64,000 bases of DNA from Thermocrispum municipale DSM 44069 (GCF_000427825.1 NZ_ATYT01000004.1:21398-85397); one strand, 5' to 3'; shown: positions 16,519 to 26,360, numbered from the stretch's first letter. Numbers and translations are program-made. Notes: generated from the letters alone by a model not told the origin.

Positions 16519-16680
16519 ATGATGATGTTGACAGTCGCAGCAATCGCAGTCGTGGCACTCGTGATCTATCTGGCATGGCGTGGGCCGGAGGCCCAACGCG
16601 AACCGCGTCCGGCGCTGTTCGGCAGCTTCGAGTTCGAAGACCGGGACATCGAGCGGGTGCGGCAGGAACTGGTCCGGTGA
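16519..16680 (+). CDS. Small single-pass membrane protein, 53 residues
   Basis: A short frame beginning with three consecutive ATG codons (16519, 16522, 16525), encoding a hydrophobic helix (LTVAAIAVVALVIYLAW) followed by a charged tail (FEFEDRDIERVRQELVR). The inside-positive Arg just after the helix suggests N-out, C-in topology. Third codon positions are strongly GC, as in neighbouring genes. It is divergent from the GlxA-type regulator and ends 15 bp before the convergent helicase stop. I do not recognise a family. Which ATG is used cannot be decided. Confidence 0.6.
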   Translation: MMMLTVAAIAVVALVIYLAWRGPEAQREPRPALFGSFEFEDRDIERVRQELVR

Positions 16681-16695
16681 GCTCGGGTTGTCGCC

Positions 16696-19227
16696 TCACA
16701 ACTCACCGACGTCAAGTACCCGAACAACCGCATAGCCGGCCTCGTCCGAGGCCTTCAGATCGACCTCGGCGGTGATCGCCCAATCGTGGTTGCCGTCGGG
16801 GTCGTCGAATGTCTGCCGGACGGTCCAGGTGTCCGGCCCCTTCTCGATCGCCAGCAACGCGGGCCCGCGAGCGTCCGGCCCGGTACCGATCGAGTCGTAC
16901 TCGGCGAAGTAGCCGTCCAACGCCTCTGCCCAGGCATCGGCGTCCCAGCCGTCCTCGCCGTCCAGCTCGCCCAGCGCCGCGTAGTCCTCTCTGGCCGCCA
17001 GCTCCACGCGGCGGAACATCTCGTTGCGGACCAGCACCCGGAACGCCCGTTCGTTGCCGGTGACCGGTCGCGGGGCACTCAGCTCCGGCGGCTTCGGCTG
17101 ACCCTCCTCACCTGCCGGATGCCGCAGCGCCTCCCACTCGTCCAGCAGGCTCGAGTCGACCTGCCGCACCAGCTCACCGAGCCACTCGATCAAGTCCATC
17201 AGCGGTTCGGTCTTCGCGGCGTCCGGCACGGTGTGCCGCAGCGAGTCGTAGACGTCCGACAGGTACCGCAGCACGAGGCCTTCCGAGCGGGCCAGCTGGT
17301 AGAAGCTGATGTACTCGACGAAGTTCATCGCCCGCTCGTACATGTCCCGCACCACGGACTTCGGCGACGGGTGGGTGTCGGCCACCCACGGGTGCCCGCG
17401 CCGGTACGTCTCGTAGGCCGCCTCGATCAGCTCCTCCAGCGGCTTGGGGTACGTGACCTCCTCGAGCAGCGCCATCCGCTCCTCGTACTCCACGCCCTCG
17501 GCCTTCATCGCCGCCACGGCCTCGCCACGGGCGCGGTGCTCCTGCTGGGCCAGCACCGGGCGCGGGTTCTCGACCGTCGACTCGATCACCGACACCACGT
17601 CCAGCGCATACGTCGGCGACTCGGGATCAAGCAGCTCGATGGCGGCCAGCGCGAACGGTGACAACGGCTGGTTCAGCGCGAAGTCGAACTGCAGGTCCAC
17701 GGTCAACCGCACCGTGCGACCTTCCTCGTCCGGCTCGTCCAGCCGCTCGACCACCCCGGCGTTGCGCAGCGCCCGGTAGATCGCGATGGCGCGCAGGATG
17801 TGCTGCCGCTGCCGGGGCCGCGGCTCGTGGTTGTCCTCCAGCAGCTTGCGCATCGCCTGGAACGCGTCCCCGGGCCGCGCGATGACGTTGAGCAGCATCG
17901 CGTGGGTGACCTTGAAGCTGGAGGTCAGCGGTTCCGGCTCGGACTCGATCAGCCGCTGGAACGTCGACTCGGTCCAGTTGACGAAGCCTTCCGGCGCCTT
18001 CTTCCGGACGATCTTGCGCTTCTTCTTCGGGTCGTCGCCCGCCTTGGCCAGCAGTTTGGCGTTCTCCACCACGTGGTCGGGCGCCTGCACCACGACGTAG
18101 CCGTCGGTGTCGAAACCCGCGCGGCCCGCCCGGCCGGCGATCTGGTGGAACTCCCTGGCCTTGAGGTGGCGCATGCGTTCCCCGTCGAACTTGGTCAGCG
18201 CGGTGAACACCACGGTGCGGATCGGCACGTTGATGCCGACGCCGAGGGTGTCGGTGCCGCAGATGACCTTCAGCAGACCGGCCTGCGCCAGCTGCTCGAC
18301 CAGCCGTCGGTACTTGGGCAGCATGCCCGCGTGGTGCACGCCGATGCCGTGCCGGACCAGCCGGGACAGCGTCTTGCCGAATCCGGATGCGAACCGGAAG
18401 TCCCCGATGGCCTCGGCGATGGCGGCCTTCTCCGCCTTGCTGCACACGTTGACGCTCATCAGCGCCTGCGCCCGCTCCACGGCGGCCGCCTGCGCGAAGT
18501 GCACCACGTACACCGGCGCCTGCCCGCCGTGCAGCAACTCGTCGATCGTCTCGTGCAGCGGCGTCATGGCGTATCGGAACGTCAACGGCACCGGCCGCTC
18601 CGCCGAGCTCACCACCGCCGTCTCGCGACCGGTTCGCCGGGTCAGGTCCTTCTGGAAGAACGTGACGTCGCCGAGCGTGGCCGACATGAGCAAGAACTGC
18701 GCGTCCGACAGCTCCAGCAGCGGAACCTGCCACGCCCAGCCGCGATCGGGCTCGGAGTAGAAGTGGAACTCGTCCATCACGACCTGGCCGACGTCGGAGT
18801 CGCGGCCCGACCGCAACGCCATGTTGGCCAGGATCTCCGCGGTGCAGCAGATGATCGGCGCGTCCGGGTTCACCGACGAGTCGCCGGTCATCATCCCGAC
18901 GTACTCGGCGCCGAACACCTCGACCAGCGAGAAGAACTTCTCCGACACCAGCGCTTTGATCGGCGCGGTGTAGTAGGTGCGCTTGCCCTGAGCGAAGGCG
19001 AAGAAATGCGCCCCCATCGCCACCAGGCTCTTACCGGAACCGGTCGGCGTGGACAGGATGACGTTCGCCCCGGAGACCAGCTCGATGAGCGCCTCCTCCT
19101 GATGCGGATACAGCGACAGCCCACGATCGGCAGCCCACTCGGCGAACGCGGTGTACAGCGCGTCGGGATCGGTGGAGCCGTCGAGGTCGAACAGGGCGCT
19201 GAACAGGGTGGCGCGGGTAGCGGTCAT
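16696..19227 (-). CDS. DEAD/DEAH-box helicase with C-terminal DUF3516-like region
   Basis: An 843-residue superfamily 2 helicase. Domain 1 has Walker A TPTGSGKS and the DEFH box in VMDEFHFYSEPDRG, followed by SATL; domain 2 has TDTLGVGINVPIRTVVF and the HQIAGRAGRAGFDT arginine-finger motif. This is the Ski2/Mtr4-like type. The C-terminal half (about residues 430-843) matches the DUF3516 region common in actinobacterial homologues and probably shapes RNA binding. The ATG at 19227 starts just before the conserved domain; an extension to 19278 is possible, and no clear ribosome-binding site decides it. It is divergent from the acidic protein at 19376. Likely role: RNA processing or decay. Confidence 0.9.
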   Translation of the reverse strand: MTATRATLFSALFDLDGSTDPDALYTAFAEWAADRGLSLYPHQEEALIELVSGANVILSTPTGSGKSLVAMGAHFFAFAQGKRTYYTAPIKALVSEKFFSLVEVFGAEYVGMMTGDSSVNPDAPIICCTAEILANMALRSGRDSDVGQVVMDEFHFYSEPDRGWAWQVPLLELSDAQFLLMSATLGDVTFFQKDLTRRTGRETAVVSSAERPVPLTFRYAMTPLHETIDELLHGGQAPVYVVHFAQAAAVERAQALMSVNVCSKAEKAAIAEAIGDFRFASGFGKTLSRLVRHGIGVHHAGMLPKYRRLVEQLAQAGLLKVICGTDTLGVGINVPIRTVVFTALTKFDGERMRHLKAREFHQIAGRAGRAGFDTDGYVVVQAPDHVVENAKLLAKAGDDPKKKRKIVRKKAPEGFVNWTESTFQRLIESEPEPLTSSFKVTHAMLLNVIARPGDAFQAMRKLLEDNHEPRPRQRQHILRAIAIYRALRNAGVVERLDEPDEEGRTVRLTVDLQFDFALNQPLSPFALAAIELLDPESPTYALDVVSVIESTVENPRPVLAQQEHRARGEAVAAMKAEGVEYEERMALLEEVTYPKPLEELIEAAYETYRRGHPWVADTHPSPKSVVRDMYERAMNFVEYISFYQLARSEGLVLRYLSDVYDSLRHTVPDAAKTEPLMDLIEWLGELVRQVDSSLLDEWEALRHPAGEEGQPKPPELSAPRPVTGNERAFRVLVRNEMFRRVELAAREDYAALGELDGEDGWDADAWAEALDGYFAEYDSIGTGPDARGPALLAIEKGPDTWTVRQTFDDPDGNHDWAITAEVDLKASDEAGYAVVRVLDVGEL

Positions 19228-19375
19228 CGTGACTACACTGTGCCATCCAGGGGAAAAGGGCCGCACCGCGGTGTTCACCCGGTGGCACCAGCCCCGGCAC
19301 GCGCCGATGATCGCCGACCCGTAGGCTCACTCTCGCGCATCCGCGCGCACCCGCGTATCGCACCCGGAGGATGCA

Positions 19376-20647
19376 GTGGCAAGCGACATCATTCCGATCG
19401 AGCTCGGTCTGCCGCAAGGCGACCTGGTCACCCTCTGGGCGCCGCGCTGGCGAGAGGACGGCGAGGAGTGGGAAGCCTTCCTCGGCGACGACGAGGACCT
19501 GTTCGCGTTCCCGGACGCTGCCCACCTGGCCGCCTACGTACGGACGGCCGAGCAGCACGACTTGATCGACCACCCGTCGTGGCACATCGTCCCCGCGCTC
19601 AACGTGCCCGAGCTGATCCCGGACGACGACCACTCCTACGACCTGGTCGGCGTCCCGGAGCTGGTCGCGGAAGAGCCGGACTCGTGGACCATCGGCGAGC
19701 TGGCCGAGATCGTCAACATCGTCCGGTCGCTCGCCGACGTGTGCGAGCTGGACGAGGTGCACGAGGTCCTGGACGCACACGAAGGCTTCTCGCTGCTGCA
19801 GCAGGGCAGGCTGCCGTTCACCGGCCGGGAAGGCGCCAAGCTGTGGGACGACCTGGCCACCGCGGTCGCCGAGAAGTGGGACATCGTGCTGGACGCGATC
19901 GACGAGCTGGTGGTCATCCCGGAGATCGACGAAGCGGTGCTGGACGAGACCGCCGAGGAGCTCGCCGCGTTCCACGAGGAGTCCGCCGAGTCCGAGGCCG
20001 GGGTGGACGACGACGCGCTGACCGGCAACGACGACGACATCGACACGGTCGACTCCGATGACGACGAGGAGACCGAGGACGACGAATCGCTCGGCTTCTG
20101 GGGCGAGGTCGGCATCGACCCGATCAAGATCGTCACTCGCAACGCGGAGTACTACACGCTGCGCTGCTACCTGGACGACGAGCCGGTCTTCCTCGGCAAG
20201 GACGGCAAGATCGACGTCTTCACCAGCCCGCGCGCGCTGGCCCGTCAGCTCGCCGACGCCAAGGAGCTGGGCGAGAACGACATGGCCGAGATGCCGACGT
20301 GGGACGACATCGTCGCGAAGGCGACCACCGGTGACCTGGAGGTCGAGGTCACCGAGGACAACACCTACGTGCTGGCCGGCCTGGACGAGGACATCGCGGA
20401 GGGCCCTGCGGCCATCGACCCGAACCAGCTGGACCTCGCCGTCGAGCTGATCGTGGACGCGGCCGATTGGGCGGGCGACGATGCGCCGTCCGAAGCACTC
20501 GCCGAGTCGGAGCGGCTGGGCTGGCTGGTGTCGTTCGTGCTGCGGCCAAGCGTCAACCGGCTCGAGCCGTCGGCGCCGTTCGACGACGAGGTCGCCGCAT
20601 GGGTGAAGCTGGTCAACGCGCTGGAAGACCGCTTCACGGTGCACTGA
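19376..20647 (+). CDS. Conserved acidic protein, commonly annotated 'primosomal protein'
   Basis: A 423-residue, extremely acidic protein. The middle (about residues 195-240) is a run of Asp and Glu without predicted fold; on either side lie conserved segments such as VTLWAPRWREDGEEWEAFLG and EPVFLGKDGKIDVFTSPRAL, the latter resembling repeated small beta/alpha modules. Pseudonocardial homologues are often labelled primosomal protein, but no motif visible here supports a replication role. Start is GTG with GGAGG seven bases upstream. It is divergent from the helicase and monocistronic. The acidity may mimic nucleic acid; that is speculation. Confidence 0.8.
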   Translation: MASDIIPIELGLPQGDLVTLWAPRWREDGEEWEAFLGDDEDLFAFPDAAHLAAYVRTAEQHDLIDHPSWHIVPALNVPELIPDDDHSYDLVGVPELVAEEPDSWTIGELAEIVNIVRSLADVCELDEVHEVLDAHEGFSLLQQGRLPFTGREGAKLWDDLATAVAEKWDIVLDAIDELVVIPEIDEAVLDETAEELAAFHEESAESEAGVDDDALTGNDDDIDTVDSDDDEETEDDESLGFWGEVGIDPIKIVTRNAEYYTLRCYLDDEPVFLGKDGKIDVFTSPRALARQLADAKELGENDMAEMPTWDDIVAKATTGDLEVEVTEDNTYVLAGLDEDIAEGPAAIDPNQLDLAVELIVDAADWAGDDAPSEALAESERLGWLVSFVLRPSVNRLEPSAPFDDEVAAWVKLVNALEDRFTVH

Positions 20648-20860
20648 GGACGCACCCGTCCACGGGTCGTTCTCAGCCGTCCAACACGTTCGGACGAGGG
20701 GTGTCTCACCCTCAGGTGAAGGTTCACATTCGGCCGTTCGGAGCACTGCGCTGTCCGGCTGACCTGCAATAGTCCGATCTTGCCCGGGGGCGTGATCGGG
20801 TGCACGCAGGGTGTAGGTAATCTCTCAGCACTCCCTATCGCGCCGACGAAGGTCAACGCC

Positions 20861-21925
20861 GTGAACGAAAACTCGATTGCCCCGTCCTTCGACAAGATGC
20901 GCAACATGCTGGTGCGCGCTGCCGAGGTGCGGGAGAGCGAACAGCAGCAGATCTTTGACGCACTGGACGACATCTACGCCCGGCTGGCCCCGGTCGAGTC
21001 GCTGGGCGCGGTCCGCAAGCGCTTGTCCGAGCTGCCCGACCGCACCGAGGTCGGCGTGCTCGCCGAGCGCCTGGACGAGGCGATGTCCCGCCTGGAGGCG
21101 CAGGACAACGCCATTGCCGCCGCTACGCGCGCGATCGAGAACATCGTCGATCGGCTCGCCAAGCCGTTCGCGCAGCTGGACGGCCGGCTGGATGGTGTGG
21201 CAGGCCGCTTCGAGGGCGTCCAGGGCAAGATGGAGGGCCTCGAGGACAAGCTGCAGAACATCCACCGCAGGCTGGACGAGCTGGACAGCCACCTGGACAA
21301 GCAGGACTCGAAGCTGGAGAGCCTGCCCAGCTCGGTGTACGGGCTGGTGCGCGAGCGCATCGAGCTGGCCGAGAACGCGCTGCGCGAGCGGCTGGACACC
21401 GTCGACAGTGACGTCCGGGCCCGCACCGAGGCGCTGGAGACCGAGCTGAAGGAGCAGATCGGCGAGACCGCCGACGAGCTGCGCAAGAGCGTGCAGGACG
21501 CCGCGTCGACGATCGACCCGACCGAGCGGCTGGAGGCGATCACCAGCAAGCTCGAGTCGCTGTCCAGCACGGTCGAGGAGCTCGGCAAGCGCATCGACGC
21601 GGTCGAGGAGAGCGTGACCAGCCGGTTCGGCGACCTGGACGGCACCGTGAAGGCCAAGTTCTCCAGCGTGGAGAACGTGATCACCCAGCGCCCGGACACC
21701 GACGAGCTGGACTCGCTGGTGCGCAAGCGCAACGAGGAGTCCGAGCGCCGCATCGGCGGGCAGCTGGACGAGGCGATGGCCACGTTCGCCGAGCTGATGC
21801 TGGGCGGTCCGCCGCAGCCGCCGGTGGTGCAGGCGCCGCCGCCCCGGCAGCCGCGTCGTACGCGCAACTCCAACTCGCGTGCCCGCAACGGCTCGAAGAA
21901 GGAAGCCGAGGCCACGTCGGAATAA
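20861..21925 (+). CDS. Long coiled-coil protein of unknown function
   Basis: A 354-residue protein dominated by heptad-patterned helices from about residue 10 to 300 (LDDIYARLAPVESLGAVRKR, LQNIHRRLDELDSHLDKQDS, LEAITSKLESLSSTVEELGK), resembling apolipoprotein or phasin-like coiled coils. The C-terminus is a Pro-rich linker (PPQPPVVQAPPPRQPRRTR) and a basic, Ser/Asn-rich tail that could bind nucleic acid or membrane. No signal peptide or transmembrane helix is seen. GTG 20861 has GAAGG 9 nt upstream; longer readings to 20780 are less plausible. A very strong terminator follows. It could be structural, but no family function is known. Confidence 0.85.
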   Translation: MNENSIAPSFDKMRNMLVRAAEVRESEQQQIFDALDDIYARLAPVESLGAVRKRLSELPDRTEVGVLAERLDEAMSRLEAQDNAIAAATRAIENIVDRLAKPFAQLDGRLDGVAGRFEGVQGKMEGLEDKLQNIHRRLDELDSHLDKQDSKLESLPSSVYGLVRERIELAENALRERLDTVDSDVRARTEALETELKEQIGETADELRKSVQDAASTIDPTERLEAITSKLESLSSTVEELGKRIDAVEESVTSRFGDLDGTVKAKFSSVENVITQRPDTDELDSLVRKRNEESERRIGGQLDEAMATFAELMLGGPPQPPVVQAPPPRQPRRTRNSNSRARNGSKKEAEATSE

Positions 21926-21932
21926 GCAGACC

Positions 21933-21970
21933 AGCACAACGGCCCGCGAGCGTTCGCGGGCCGTTGTGCT
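21933..21970. terminator. Strong hairpin terminator between coiled-coil gene and deoA
   Basis: A perfect 17-bp stem (21933-21949 with 21954-21970) and a 4-nt loop, beginning 8 bp after the plus-strand stop. Its symmetry allows it to serve both convergent genes. Confidence 0.88.
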
Positions 21971-22112
21971 GTGCAGATGTTGCGGGAACGGGTGGCCGCC
22001 CGTCCCGGCGCGCCGCGGCCAGGTCGACCGGCGCGGGTCGTCGTAAGTGCCGGCGCGGAACATCCAGAGGCCGGCGCGGGACGCCGCAAGTTCCAACGCG
22101 GACGTCCAGGTG

Positions 22113-23384
22113 TCAGCGCAGGACGTCCAGCACCAGCGGCGAGTTCTCCTCCGCCCGCTCGGCGATCTTGATGCCCTCCAGCAGTGCTTGTCGTGCGGCC
22201 GGTACCACGTCCGGGGTGTCGGTGTGCAGCTCGGCGATCGGCTGGCCGGTGGCCACGGTGTCCCCGCGCGTGGCGAGGAGCTTCACCCCGGCCGCGGACT
22301 GCACTGCGTCGCCAGGGGCCGCGCGGCCTGCACCGAGCCGCCACGCAGCGACTCCGACCGCCAGCGCGTCCACTGTGGCCAGAACACCGTCCTGCGCGGC
22401 CGTGACCACCTCGACGTGCTCGGGACGCGGCAGCGGGGCATCTGGGTCGCCACCCTGCGCCCGGATCATCCTGCCCCACACCTCGTAGGCCTCACCGGAC
22501 GCCAACACCTTCGCCGGGTCGACGTCCAGCCCGGCCAGCGCAAGCATCTCCCGCGCCAGCACCACCGTCAGCTCCACGACGTCCTGCGGCCCGCCGCCCT
22601 GCAGAACCTCCACGGCCTCGGCCACTTCGACCGCGTTGCCCGCGGTGCGGCCCAGCGGCGTCGACATGTCGGTCAGCACGGCCGTGGTGGCCACGCCGTG
22701 CGCCTGCCCGATCGCCAGCATCGTGCGGGCCAGCTCGGTGGCCTGCTGTCTGGTCTTCATGAACGCACCCGAGCCGACCTTGACGTCCAGCACCAGCGAC
22801 TCCGGCCCGGAGGCGATCTTCTTCGACATGATCGAGCTGGCGATCAGCGGGATGGACTCCACGGTCGACGTGACGTCGCGCAGCGCGTACAGCTTGCGGT
22901 CGGCCGGCGCCAAGTTCGCCGACGCGGCCGCGATCACCGCGCCGACCTCGCGCAACTGTGCAGCCAGATCGGGCACGTCCCCGCTCCAGCCGGGGATCGA
23001 CTCGAGCTTGTCGAGCGTGCCCCCGGTGTGCCCGAGACCGCGCCCGGACAATTGCGGGACGGCGGCACCGCATGCGGCCACCAGCGGCGCCAGGATCAGC
23101 GTGATCTTGTCGCCGACACCGCCCGTGGAGTGCTTGTCCACGGTCGGCCGGTCCACGTCCAGCGTCAGCCGCTCGCCGGAGGCGATCATCGCCGCGGTCC
23201 ACCGGGAGATCTCCTCGGCGTCCATACCGCGCAGGAAGATCGCCATGGCCAGCGCCGACATCTGCTCCGGTGCGACCTCGCCCCGCGTGTAGGCGTCGAT
23301 CACCCAGTCGATCTGCTCGTTCGACAGCCGCCCGCCATCTCGCTTGGTGCGGATGACGTCGACCGCACTGTGGAACTCGGTCAT
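22113..23384 (-). CDS. deoA: Thymidine phosphorylase
   Basis: A 423-residue pyrimidine-nucleoside phosphorylase that converts thymidine and phosphate to thymine and deoxyribose-1-phosphate in the cytosol. The signature VDKHSTGGVGDKITL is at residues 82-96, and the phosphate/nucleoside-binding lid and alpha/beta domain follow over the expected length. The ATG at 23384 overlaps the cdd stop (ATGA) and begins the conserved FHSAVDVIRTKRDGG; the longer reading runs into cdd. As last gene of the nucleoside operon it supplies the phosphorolysis step after uptake and deamination. Confidence 0.96.
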   Translation of the reverse strand: MTEFHSAVDVIRTKRDGGRLSNEQIDWVIDAYTRGEVAPEQMSALAMAIFLRGMDAEEISRWTAAMIASGERLTLDVDRPTVDKHSTGGVGDKITLILAPLVAACGAAVPQLSGRGLGHTGGTLDKLESIPGWSGDVPDLAAQLREVGAVIAAASANLAPADRKLYALRDVTSTVESIPLIASSIMSKKIASGPESLVLDVKVGSGAFMKTRQQATELARTMLAIGQAHGVATTAVLTDMSTPLGRTAGNAVEVAEAVEVLQGGGPQDVVELTVVLAREMLALAGLDVDPAKVLASGEAYEVWGRMIRAQGGDPDAPLPRPEHVEVVTAAQDGVLATVDALAVGVAAWRLGAGRAAPGDAVQSAAGVKLLATRGDTVATGQPIAELHTDTPDVVPAARQALLEGIKIAERAEENSPLVLDVLR

Positions 23385-23773
23385 GGCAGGTCCTGAGGTC
23401 CGAACGCGTCGGGCAGCACCTGCGCCATCGGCAGCACGCCGCGCGGGGTGTCCAGCAGGCACTCCGGGCCGCCCAGCTCGTACAGGATCTGCCTGCACCG
23501 GCCGCACGGCATGAGCAGCTCGGCATCACCACTGCGGCACGCCACGGCCACCAGCCGCCCACCGCCGGTCAGCCGCAGCTGCCCGGCCATGGTGCACTCC
23601 GCGCACAGCCCGACGCCGTACGAGGCGTTCTCCACATTGCATCCGATGACCACCCGGCCGTCGTCGACCAGTGCGGCCACTCCCACTTGCAGGCCCGAGT
23701 ACGGGCTGTAGGCCAGTTCGGCGGCCTCGACCGCCGCGGCCCGCAGGTCGGGCCAATTCACCTGCACCGTCAT
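23381..23773 (-). CDS. cdd: Cytidine deaminase
   Basis: A 130-residue zinc-dependent cytidine/deoxycytidine deaminase producing uridine or deoxyuridine. The zinc site is complete: Cys57-Ala-Glu59 (Glu59 is the proton shuttle) and Pro89-Cys90-x-x-Cys93. The N-terminal SPYSGLQVGVAAL and VENASYG substrate segments are present. The length is that of the homotetrameric class. It overlaps the upstream permease stop and the downstream deoA start by four bases each, so it is tightly coupled within the operon. Confidence 0.96.
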   Translation of the reverse strand: MTVQVNWPDLRAAAVEAAELAYSPYSGLQVGVAALVDDGRVVIGCNVENASYGVGLCAECTMAGQLRLTGGGRLVAVACRSGDAELLMPCGRCRQILYELGGPECLLDTPRGVLPMAQVLPDAFGPQDLP

Positions 23774-25065
23774 GACTTGATGTAGGGAACGCCGTTGGCC
23801 GCAGGCGGGCGTATCTTTCCGACCAGCCCGGCCACCGCCAGGATCGTCAACAGATACGGCGTCATCGCCATCAGTTCGCTCGGAATCGGGAAACCGATAA
23901 TGCCCAGCACGCTCTGCAGGTTATCGGCAAACCCGATCAGCAGCGCGGCGAAAACCGCCCCGATCGGGGTCCACCGGCCCATGATCATCGCGGCCAGCGC
24001 GATGAAGCCCGCACCGGCGGTCATCTCCTTGTTGAAGATGCCCTGCTGGGCCAGCGTGAAGAACGCACCGCCGAAGCCGGCGATGGCGCCACCGATCAGC
24101 ACGTTGCGGAACCGCACCGAGTTGACGTCGATGCCCGCGGTGTCCGCGGCCTCCGGGTGCTCACCGACCGCGCGCACCCGCAGACCCCAGCGCGTGTGGA
24201 ACAGCGCGACGTGCACCAGCGCGACCACCACGTACATGACGTAGACGATGATCGTCTGGTTGAACAGCACCGGCCCGATCACCGGAATGTCCGACAGCAG
24301 CGGGATCTCCAACTTGCCGAACTTGCCCGGCGAGTTCCACGTGTCCTGCTCCGGCGCGAGCAACGAGCCGTACAGGAAGTTCGTGACGCCGTAGACCAGC
24401 ACGTTCAGCACCACGCCGACGATGATCTGGTTGACGAAGTACTTGATGGTGAAGACGGCGAGCAGCCACGCCACCATCACGCCCGCGATCGGCGCGGCGA
24501 TCAGGCCGAGCCACAGATTGCCGGCCAGTGAGGCCACCACACCGGACAGGAACGCGCCGAACAGCAGCTGCCCGTCGATGGCGATGTTGATGACGCCGGA
24601 CCGCTCGCCGACCATCCCGCACAGCGCGCCGAAGATGAACGGCACGGCAAGCGCCAGCGCGCCCTGCAGCAAGCCGGTCAACGAGATGGCCGCGCCGGCC
24701 ACCGCCCACACCAGGAACGACATGACGAACAGCAACCCGAACAGGATGGGCAGCCACAGCGGTTGCTTGCGCGCCTTGCCGGTCAGCCAGAACGCGTACG
24801 CCGCGGCCAGCAAGCAGCCGACCGCGAGCACGATCGACGTCAGCTTCGACGGCACCGCCAGCGGGTCCAGCTGGATCGCGTCGCTGCGGGTCGACAAGCC
24901 GAACGTGGCGGTCGCGCTGTCGGCGAGGATGCCGAACACCACCAGCGCGAACAGGCCGAGCACCGTGTAGGCGATCGGCGGGGCCCAGTTGCGGGTCAGC
25001 GCCTTGACGTTCTCGCTCTCCGGCTCGGTGGTGGCCGGCGTGGTTGCGGTCGTGGTCTCGGTCAT
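23770..25065 (-). CDS. Nucleoside ABC transporter permease 2 (NupQ/YufQ-like)
   Basis: A 431-residue membrane permease of the branched-chain/ribose type. An extended polar N-terminus of about 30 residues precedes roughly ten hydrophobic helices. GALCGMVGERSGVINIAIDG and the cytoplasmic NPEAADTAGID-like loop (GEHPEAADTAGIDVNSVRF) are typical of nucleoside importers paired with BMP-family binding proteins. Its start overlaps the stop of permease 1, and its stop overlaps the cdd start. It forms the membrane channel together with the product of 25062-26360. Confidence 0.93.
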   Translation of the reverse strand: MTETTTATTPATTEPESENVKALTRNWAPPIAYTVLGLFALVVFGILADSATATFGLSTRSDAIQLDPLAVPSKLTSIVLAVGCLLAAAYAFWLTGKARKQPLWLPILFGLLFVMSFLVWAVAGAAISLTGLLQGALALAVPFIFGALCGMVGERSGVINIAIDGQLLFGAFLSGVVASLAGNLWLGLIAAPIAGVMVAWLLAVFTIKYFVNQIIVGVVLNVLVYGVTNFLYGSLLAPEQDTWNSPGKFGKLEIPLLSDIPVIGPVLFNQTIIVYVMYVVVALVHVALFHTRWGLRVRAVGEHPEAADTAGIDVNSVRFRNVLIGGAIAGFGGAFFTLAQQGIFNKEMTAGAGFIALAAMIMGRWTPIGAVFAALLIGFADNLQSVLGIIGFPIPSELMAMTPYLLTILAVAGLVGKIRPPAANGVPYIKS

Positions 25066-26360
25066 GCCAGCCCCCCGCTACCCGGCGCCACCGGCCTGGT
25101 GGCGCGCACCTTGATTCGGAACACGGCCCGCACGAGCGGCGGAGCGGCGATGAACAGCACGATCAACGCCTGCACGACCAGCACGATGTCGATCGGGGTC
25201 TGGGTCTGCGCCTGCATCGTGGTCGCCCCGGCCCGCAGCGCGCCGAACAGGATCGCGGCGAGCACCGTGCCGATCGGGCTGGACCGGCCGAGCAGCGCGA
25301 CCGTGATGGCGTCGAAGCCGAGCTGTTCGGCGATCGCACCGTGCAGGTGCAGCGACGTGCCCATGACCTGGGTGGCCCCCGCGATCCCGGCCAGGCCACC
25401 GCAGATGAACATCACCGTGGTGTAGCTACGCCCGACCGAGATGCCCGCCGTGGTGGCCGCGTGCGGGTTGAACCCGACGGCCTTGAACCGGAAGCCCATC
25501 GTGCTGCGGTTGAGCAGCCACCACGTGTACACCGCGGCCAGCAGCGCGAACACCAGGCCGAGGTTGAGCCGCGACCCTTCGATCGGCCGCCACAGCTCCG
25601 CGGTGGGCAGCATGAACGGGCTGCGCGGCAGGTCCTCGCCTTCCCGCTGGAACGGATCGGTGGTGAGCAGGTACGCGAGCAGGAACAGCGCGATGTAGTT
25701 CAGCATGATCGTCACGATCACTTCGTGCGCACCGCGCGTGGCCTTGATGAAGCCCGCGATACCGCCCCAGATCGCGCCACCGACGAACCCGGCGAGCATC
25801 GCCACCACGACGTGCACGACCGGCGGCAGGTCGATCGCGAAACCGATGTAGCCTGCCAGGATCGCGCCGAGGATCAGCTGGCCCTGCGCACCGATGTTGA
25901 GCAGGCCGGTGCGGAACGCCAGCGCCACCGCGAGCCCGGCGGCGATCAGCGGGGTCGCGTAGGTCAGCGAGTCGGCGAACGGGCGCAGCGCCCGGCCGAC
26001 GGTGTATTCGTCGAAATCGATGATCGCGCCGGAGAACATCGCCGCGTAGGCCTCGCTCGCCGAGGTCCACATGGCCGCGAACGTGTCGCCCGGCCGGGAG
26101 AAGAAGTAGCTCGCGGCGGCGTGCACGTCCGGGTCGGACACCACGATCAAGATCGCGCCGATCAGCAGCGCGAGCACCACCGACAGAATCGTCAGCGCGG
26201 TACTGCCGGTGGTCAGCTCCCGCAGGAAGCGTTGGCCGATGGATGGCTCGTCCTGTGCCGGCTTGCCCGCATCCGGTTTCTGGTCGGTCGTGGTGACCGC
26301 ACCGGAGTCGTCGCCGTCCTGGCGCGTCTCGGTGTCGGGACGCTTGTCCTGGTCTGTCAC
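25062..26360 (-). CDS. Nucleoside ABC transporter permease 1 (NupP/YufP-like)
   Basis: A 432-residue permease with a very hydrophilic, Asp/Lys-rich N-terminal tail (residues 1-45) and about eight to nine membrane helices. The motif TGLLNIGAQGQLILGAIL and the cytoplasmic loop GFNPHAATTAGISVGRSY are the counterparts of those in the second permease and are typical of BMP-linked nucleoside transporters. It overlaps the upstream ATPase gene and the downstream permease gene by four bases each. Expected role is one half of the inner-membrane pore. Confidence 0.93.
   Translation of the reverse strand: MTDQDKRPDTETRQDGDDSGAVTTTDQKPDAGKPAQDEPSIGQRFLRELTTGSTALTILSVVLALLIGAILIVVSDPDVHAAASYFFSRPGDTFAAMWTSASEAYAAMFSGAIIDFDEYTVGRALRPFADSLTYATPLIAAGLAVALAFRTGLLNIGAQGQLILGAILAGYIGFAIDLPPVVHVVVAMLAGFVGGAIWGGIAGFIKATRGAHEVIVTIMLNYIALFLLAYLLTTDPFQREGEDLPRSPFMLPTAELWRPIEGSRLNLGLVFALLAAVYTWWLLNRSTMGFRFKAVGFNPHAATTAGISVGRSYTTVMFICGGLAGIAGATQVMGTSLHLHGAIAEQLGFDAITVALLGRSSPIGTVLAAILFGALRAGATTMQAQTQTPIDIVLVVQALIVLFIAAPPLVRAVFRIKVRATRPVAPGSGGLA

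Noticed and set aside
17800..20061. A 753-codon plus-strand frame across the helicase and the acidic protein genes.
   Set aside because: It crosses two well-supported genes on different strands and is repetitive Arg/Gly/Asp sequence typical of shadow frames.
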